Of a stretch of 64,000 bases of DNA, positions 59,001-64,000 are shown piece after piece. This stretch comes from Whitmania pigra (Eukaryota; Annelida; Clitellata; Hirudinida; Haemopidae). The stretch lies in assembly GCA_021613335.1 (NCBI GenBank), contig JAJTWR010000314.1, positions 1,539,001 through 1,603,000 of the forward strand, read 5' to 3'. The notes beneath the pieces are model-generated. The model did no database searches and had not been told where the DNA came from. It saw only the letters and a list, made by a program, of their open reading frames with translations. How positions within the stretch are numbered: position 1 is the first letter of the stretch; every line of letters begins with the position of its first letter. Made by a program: the position numbers and the translations under genes.

Positions 59001-60048
59001 TATGAACATGGATTTTATTTATTACTGGTTGGTTGGCTAGCTAATGGGTGAACTATGTAACATATTCTGCTAGTTTAGTTAAATATTGTTTTTATTATTA
59101 TTAACTGGATAAAATCAACTATACTTATTCCCAAAATTGCCAACATTTACTTATCACAGTTAATCATTCATACCTAACACTGTTAAATATCACATACCTT
59201 ACACTGTTATCACAATGTTGTGACAACATCAACAATAACAATGATATAAAAGTAATACTCAGAAGATCTACATTTATTTTTTCCTTAGATGACAATGTAA
59301 TCGCATCGATGATTACAACGGCACGATGATAATTCTTTTCTTGCGCTCATTGAAGGTGACGTGTGACGATGTGCTGTTCTTCTGGAGAATTGAGAGGATG
59401 TTGGATGTGACCAGCAGTGCTCTAAGACAGCATGTCATCAACAACGAAGGTAAAAAACAGGATGCTAAGATTGACGATTGAGATTTATATCTTTGATATG
59501 CTTGCTGGTAGATAAAAATTTTGTGGCCAAGAGATTTAGAGATTTATGAAATTGCAATAACTTGATTGGCTCATTTTTGCAACATAAACATAATTGCCTC
59601 TATTTATTTCTTTATTTAAGTCTATTTGTTCCCTGTTTAGCTTGTTAAGGAAAAAATATAATTAATGCTGTTCTGTGGCAGTCCGCAGGTTCGAGCAAGG
59701 TATCAAGAGCGTCCTGAATGACATCGGTGATGACGGCGCCAAGCTTGAGACCCTTCTGAGTGGAAAAAGGGTGGATCTGGCAGAAAAGCTCAGTCAGTTA
59801 TTTAAAATTCTTCTTGAAGCAATTTTTAGTAAAGTAAAGTATTTTAGTGTAATGATCAAAACTGCTTTATTTTTAAATATAATAATTTTTTATATGTCAA
59901 CCTAATTATCATCTAGCTAGTTATACAGCAGTTTTTATTATGATGATTAATTCCTACTGCTTACTTGTTTCTCACTACAGAACGTGTCAGGCAGATACAG
60001 GAATTACTTGAAGAGTTCATCCATGCTCTGAATAAGGAACGGCCTTGA
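51074..60048 (+). CDS. OPA1: OPA1 mitochondrial dynamin-like GTPase
   Basis: OPA1 fuses inner mitochondrial membranes and shapes cristae. Twenty-eight exons: 51074-51102, 51359-51722, 51858-52001, 52096-52180, 52370-52446, 52585-52641, 52842-52946, 53223-53413, 53566-53683, 53826-53900, 54067-54138, 54462-54561, 54727-54857, 55145-55217, 55467-55539, 55649-55764, 56058-56122, 56564-56640, 56872-56964, 57037-57109, 57295-57432, 57580-57688, 57947-58077, 58541-58627, 58826-58942, 59356-59449, 59682-59792, 59981-60048. This gives 2973 nt, 990 aa (human 960). Basic targeting region, then a membrane segment near residues 110-130 ([15 protein letters not shown]), then a coiled coil (about 220-280). 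GTPase motifs: G1 [10 protein letters not shown]2 Thr in MMTRSP, G3 DLPG, G4 TKVD. The stalk and C-terminal effector region end in [18 protein letters not shown]. The intron after 58942 appears to use a GC donor. Confidence 0.94.
52966..53054. repeat. (GAT)n microsatellite in OPA1 intron
   Basis: A long run of GAT triplets with a few GAC, AAT and GGT interruptions. The poly-His open frame on the minus strand is an artefact of this repeat. Confidence 0.9.
55980..56002. repeat. (AT)n microsatellite in OPA1 intron
   Basis: About 22 bases of pure AT dinucleotide repeat in the intron before the exon at 56058. Confidence 0.9.
56160..56480 (-). mobile_element. 3' end of a LINE reverse-transcriptase ORF in OPA1 intron
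   Basis: Minus-strand translation from about 56460 down to a TGA at 56259-56261 gives a C-terminal reverse-transcriptase tail. It reads [11 protein letters not shown], then [21 protein letters not shown] and [11 protein letters not shown]. This RGH...FF.RVV..WN.LP..VV...SFK..LD pattern is typical of the ORF2 ends of Jockey/CR1-type non-LTR elements. A roughly 100-base 3' UTR and an A-rich tail (poly-T on the plus strand at about 56160-56185) follow. It is 5'-truncated, as is usual for LINE insertions. Confidence 0.8.
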
Positions 60049-60210
60049 ATGCAACTTCTTTGATGCAATTCTAAGAATTACGATATTCTTGGATGATGTG
60101 ATGTGCTGAACCACTTCGCAATTTGTCTGTTAATATTTTTTTAACTTATGATTGGATTAGCCAAAGCTTTGTTTGTCCAAGAATAACATTTCCTGTTGTT
60201 TACACTTTCA

Positions 60211-60628
60211 TCAATAGGAGAACACATCATTAGAAATAAACTGTATTTTAGCATATAAAGTTTTTAAGTTGCGGTGTGCCTTTACATACTGTTTAAAAAG
60301 TGGATTGAGTTGAACGGATTTAGTTAAGATATCCGAAAATAAATGTTTTTGCGCTGATGTGTGATGCATGGGAGCAGAGGTAATGGCTCTCCTGTGGACC
60401 AGCATTAAGTTATTAGCTAAAGTCTTTTTTGTAGCAAAGGGCGGATTTGGGGTGGGAGACGTTGCCCTCCCCGTCATCTGGAAAATATAAAAAAATAAAA
60501 TCTGTTATAAAATAAAAGTTAATAAAAAATGCATTAATGAAGCAAAGTACATTGTTTTAATTAATTTTTTAAAAAAAATTTCAATAATTTACCTCTTTCG
60601 ATGAAAATTTTAGTAGCTGCGCCCTCAT
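60211..60628 (-). CDS. Unrecognised 100-aa basic protein, two exons
   Basis: Exon 1 is 60593-60628 (MRAQLLKFSSKE) and exon 2 is 60211-60477. They are joined by a clean GT-AG intron in phase 0, giving 303 nt and 100 aa, with stop codons upstream of the ATG in frame. The product is basic (many Lys, Arg, His), has no signal peptide or membrane helix, and ends in a possible helix (QLNPLFKQYVKAHRNLKTLY). I do not recognise the family. An alternative reading frame across the same junction is also open for 50 codons (MSLNQQKTTLWSQW... ending KKDFS), so frame choice is inferred from length. The gene is divergent from the eRF1-like gene and converges tail-to-tail on OPA1, with 162 bp between stops. 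Confidence 0.5.
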
Positions 60629-61420
60629 CACCTAAATCCTCCCACTGGCTCCAGAGTGTAGTTTTTTGTTGATTTAATGACATATATTCGAGATACCCGC
60701 TGATCCGCTTTTGATATCGTTTTTTTTAGAAATATTTACCTAATGTGACTTTATTTGTATAAATCTTTTTAATGCAAAAGATTTTATTACATTTGGTCAC
60801 TTATATCAAAATTTAAATTTTGTACTGTCATTTACATTAAAGCCATGAAGACCATTTTCAACATTTCTTTTTGAATCACAAACTTTATAAAAATAAAATG
60901 TTACAATATAGTACAATCTTTTTAAAACTTGTAAAGTGTGTTCCAGCGGCAAAAAAATCAGCATATTGCTTGTCAAATAATTTGAACTATTGATAAATCA
61001 GCATTATTTTAAAAAAATATATTTCTGTTGTTGTCGCTGCCAAAATTGTAACTTTCGAATTTAAAAATGGGTCGATAAGATAAGCGCGTCAGACATTTTG
61101 TTTTCACCACCTGCTCTGGTTTAATATATTAGTGACTTGAGTATATTTAGACCAATTTATACAAAATATTTATTAATACAATGTTTTAATAAAACAATAT
61201 TATTGTATATATTATATAATAATGTTTTGCTAACCGCAATACTTTATATTATATGCGTAAGAGGATCAAAATTCATTTAAATATTTTATTAAATGTGAAT
61301 TTTGTATATTAATTATTGTTTTTAGTTAAAATAATTTATTTATTTAACAATCCTGACGAAAAATATTAGTTTTATCAGTTCGTGAATCGAACTCTGGGAC
61401 GCCATGTTGTTTCTGCCACG
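60629..61420. promoter_or_regulatory. Divergent intergenic region before the eRF1-like gene
   Basis: About 790 very AT-rich bases between two outward-facing start codons. Several poly-A/T runs are present. No specific element was recognised. Confidence 0.4.
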
Positions 61421-63383
61421 ATGGAAAGAATTAATGTGTGGAAGCTGAAAAAAAGAATCAATGACCTTAAGCTTGAAAAAAGGTAGTTTGTTAGTTTACT
61501 ATTTATGGTCGTTGTTTTCGGTAATAGTAATTGCTACATTAATCGACAGCGACTCTAAAGATCTGCTTACATTGGCTCTAAAAGCGACAGACAAACATAA
61601 TGTGATGAATCTTCTTGAAAATGTAGACAAGAGGCTGAGAAATGGTTTTATGGGGTATATGTCAGAAGTTTTGGAGGAAGGTGGAGAAAACTGTAGCGAT
61701 CGCGTTATTTGCTATGGCAATATTCGCGGCAGATGGATCAAAACTGCTTTCAGCGCTGTGCTTGATTGTGCTAATAGCTCAGTTTTTATTGACAAAGTAT
61801 TTCAAATTGAGGTAACTCGTCATTTATATTACATAGTAGGATATTGTGAGATATGAGAATGACTACATTTTGACAGATGTTCAGCAAGATGATTGTGCCT
61901 AAAAATAAGAAGTATGTTCTGATGAGCCTAAGTTCAACATCGCTTCTAGTTGGAGAGCTGTACAACGAATGGAAATTTTCTTATAAGATGACATCAGCTC
62001 AATTTTTCGAGCAGAGTAATAATACTTTTATTTTCTTTTATGATGGTTCTTTGAAGTTTATTGTTTCGTTAATAAGACAAAGCTGTATTGCAATCCAAAA
62101 ATATGAAGCAGCATAACAACGAAAGAATCCTGCAATACATGCTGTCAAATGTTGATAGTTGGGATGAAGAATTTTTCAAATCGGCTTTGGATGGGGTAGT
62201 AATTGGCTTGCATTCTTCGATGAAAAGTCTTGTTTCATTGGACAACATTGATGAAGTATGTTGTCATTTGATATTATATGCAAATTGCACTCATGCTTTA
62301 CATTCTGCTGCAGAAAATTAAGAACAGCAAGCCAACATTAGTTGGCATAACAAAGTATGATGAAGCATCGTTTGATGAAATAATGGAAAGAGCATCTGAA
62401 AAGCTCCAGAACAACTTCGTTTTTCAGGAAATTAAAGCTTTAAGTAATAATATTTTTGCTTCAATCTAGCATGTTGAAATTAAGTAAAGTCGAAATTTGG
62501 TTATGTCCTGTTTCAGATAAATATTATGATAGGATCAATGAGGAGCGAGATGATGACCTAAAAAGCTCTGCTAAAGGGTTGCAGGCCACTTTGAAAGCTA
62601 TTGACTGCAGTTCCTTGGCATGCTTACTGGTGGATGAGAATTTTGAGGCCAAAAGATCAACCCTGAGAAAGAAAGGGACAGATGGTAACATTTGCCTGCT
62701 AATTGTTTTCATCTGTGTTTGTAGGGCAGATTTTGGATTGTGCTTTGAATTATTTTTTATACATCTGAAATGAACTCGTTCAAATGTTTGAAAATTATTG
62801 CAGAAGAAAGAGTTCAAGTGTTCCTCGCAGGAAGTTACTTGCCAATATATAATGACGTGAGCGTTTTTTGGCAACTTTTCTGATTTTTTCATGAACGCAA
62901 GAGTTTAAATCGATCTTAAATGCAGGCTTATTCTAAATGGCCTAGATCTATGTCTGCTGTTCTTAGTGCTGATTCTAATATTTGTTTAACTTTTGATGAC
63001 TGGATAATTTTTCTAACTTTTGAATATTTAATTAAACGTTAAATCCATTCATATTTTGTTGAGATTCTCAATTGTTTTTTCTTGGACGTTTGCAATGATT
63101 TGTTTGTTTTCAGAAGGAGGAGTTTGTTCATCAGGAAGAAGATTTCTTAGAATGGCTTATTGATATATCTAAGAAGACAAAGTTTACACTTGAGCTGATT
63201 TCAGGAAACTCAAAAAAGGGTGTTGATTTTGTAAAGGGAACAGAAGGAATTGCAGGTGATAATTCATAATTCACTAAAGTTTTAAGGAAATGAAAAATTT
63301 ATGAAGAAGCAAGAATTTTTTATATTTAATGAGGCTTGGTTTCAGGTTTGATGAAGTTCAAACAGGACCTTTCGTCTCCATAG
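61421..63383 (+). CDS. Divergent eRF1-like protein without GGQ or NIKS
   Basis: eRF1 reads stop codons (N domain, NIKS) and triggers peptide release (M domain, GGQ). Exons: 61421-61482, 61550-61811, 61877-62015, 62083-62255, 62314-62443, 62517-62684, 62804-62856, 63114-63255, 63346-63383, giving 1167 nt (388 aa; eRF1 about 437). The N-terminus INVWKLKKRINDLK matches the eRF1 opening helix (IWKIKK.I..L). The C domain is clear: a block containing FDEIMERASEKL and YYDRINEE, then LKAIDCSSLACLLVDEN, and the end FVKGTEGIAGLMKFKQDL, which matches the eRF1 VKGFGGIGGILRY block. In the M domain the residues at the GGQ position read FEQ (about 152-154). No NIKS is found. Junction 1/2 is uncertain: the in-frame 67-nt intron removes an eRF1-like strand (SVIVIATLI) that is open in another frame. 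Release activity is unlikely. A regulatory or decoy role is inferred. The homology to eRF1 rather than Pelota rests on the two ends. Confidence 0.72.
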
Positions 63384-64000
63384 AAGTGTGGGAGCTCCTT
63401 CTGTGTTAATTTTTAATTCTTTTAAGGATTCCAAAATTGGCTAAAATCTTCATAAAATTTTTCAAATAATTGGAGTGAATGAATGATTCAAACAATTATG
63501 TTGAGCTTCTAGGCCTACTTTTAATTCTTTTTTTTGCTGCAATTTTTGTTACGAAGTCAATTGAATAAAAATGTTTGTCCGTTATATTGACGTTGAAAAT
63601 TAATGAATCAATAAGACTGGGATAGGGGATGGGTATCTACTTTGAGTATTTCCTGTCTTTTGGGGTTAAACGTATCACAAAGTTTGAGGGTGGAGACTTT
63701 TTGCAGATGTAGCTTGGGTCAAGTGGAGTTTTGTTATCCATGACAGTGTTGATTACCATATTTTTTCATCATTTTTATATTGGATTGAACTGCTTGTGAA
63801 TAGACATCATTGGGCTGATGGCATCTAGAAGTTTTAGAAATTCATGGCTTAACAAGCAGATGGCAAGATGAGAGCTTAGAGTTGGCATTACGAAACATTG
63901 TGGCTGAGGGTGATACGATGTATCCGGAAATTTAAGAATTTTAAGGACCTGTAGGAAACATGTGTATGGGTTCTCTATGATTTGCTATAACTACTTTAAT
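63384..64000. other. 3' flank of the eRF1-like gene
   Basis: AT-rich, with no exon or RNA gene recognised. An AATAAA occurs near 63565 and could serve as a polyadenylation signal. Confidence 0.45.

Overview
The window is nuclear DNA of an animal. Nearly every gene is split by many short GT-AG introns. The introns are AT-rich and full of (ATT)n and (GAT)n runs. The gene set includes a secreted-and-membrane Ig/FN3 receptor tyrosine kinase, a sulfonylurea-receptor-type ABCC protein, a G-alpha-i, calpain-7 and OPA1. That mix is metazoan, and the compact spacing (about one gene per 4-5 kb) suggests an invertebrate with a small genome. I cannot fix the phylum or species from the sequence alone. Exon boundaries below were read by hand from splice sites, frame continuity and family similarity. 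For ten genes the summed exons give a clean multiple of three from ATG to stop (the 5'-truncated ABCC gene also stays in frame); the eRF1-like gene does so only with one weak junction.

Layout: 519-7135 (+) 3' part of an ABCC8/9 (SUR)-like gene; 7946-11626 (-) ribophorin I (RPN1); 12082-16886 (+) Ig/FN3 receptor tyrosine kinase with degenerate catalytic motifs; 17979-21858 (-) OXSR1/SPAK-type STE20 kinase; 22299-25641 (-) G-alpha-i; 25962-29095 (-) ACTR8; 29457-30717 (-) SSU72; 31637-36419 (+) cactin; 37332-38720 (+) glycine cleavage H protein; 39.4-40.6 kb unassigned ORFs; 40965-42431 (+) intronless USP39 copy with one in-frame TAA; 42830-50529 (+) calpain-7; 51074-60048 (+) OPA1; 60211-60628 (-) unrecognised 100-aa protein; 61421-63383 (+) very divergent eRF1-like protein.

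The genes are mostly unrelated housekeeping loci and I see no operon logic. Loosely linked themes are RNA processing and gene expression (SSU72, cactin, USP39, eRF1-like, ACTR8), mitochondria (GCSH, OPA1) and ion-transport signalling (SUR-like ABCC, OXSR1). Several pairs are divergent with short shared upstream regions (RPN1/RTK, SSU72/cactin, small gene/eRF1-like).

The most unusual content is the eRF1 paralogue at the right end. It keeps the eRF1 fold signatures at both ends, but FEQ sits where GGQ should be, and it has no NIKS motif. Next are the predicted pseudokinase receptor and the nearly intact USP39 retrocopy broken by a single TAA. Mobile-element traces are a dimeric tRNA-derived SINE, related SINE tails, and the 3' end of a LINE.
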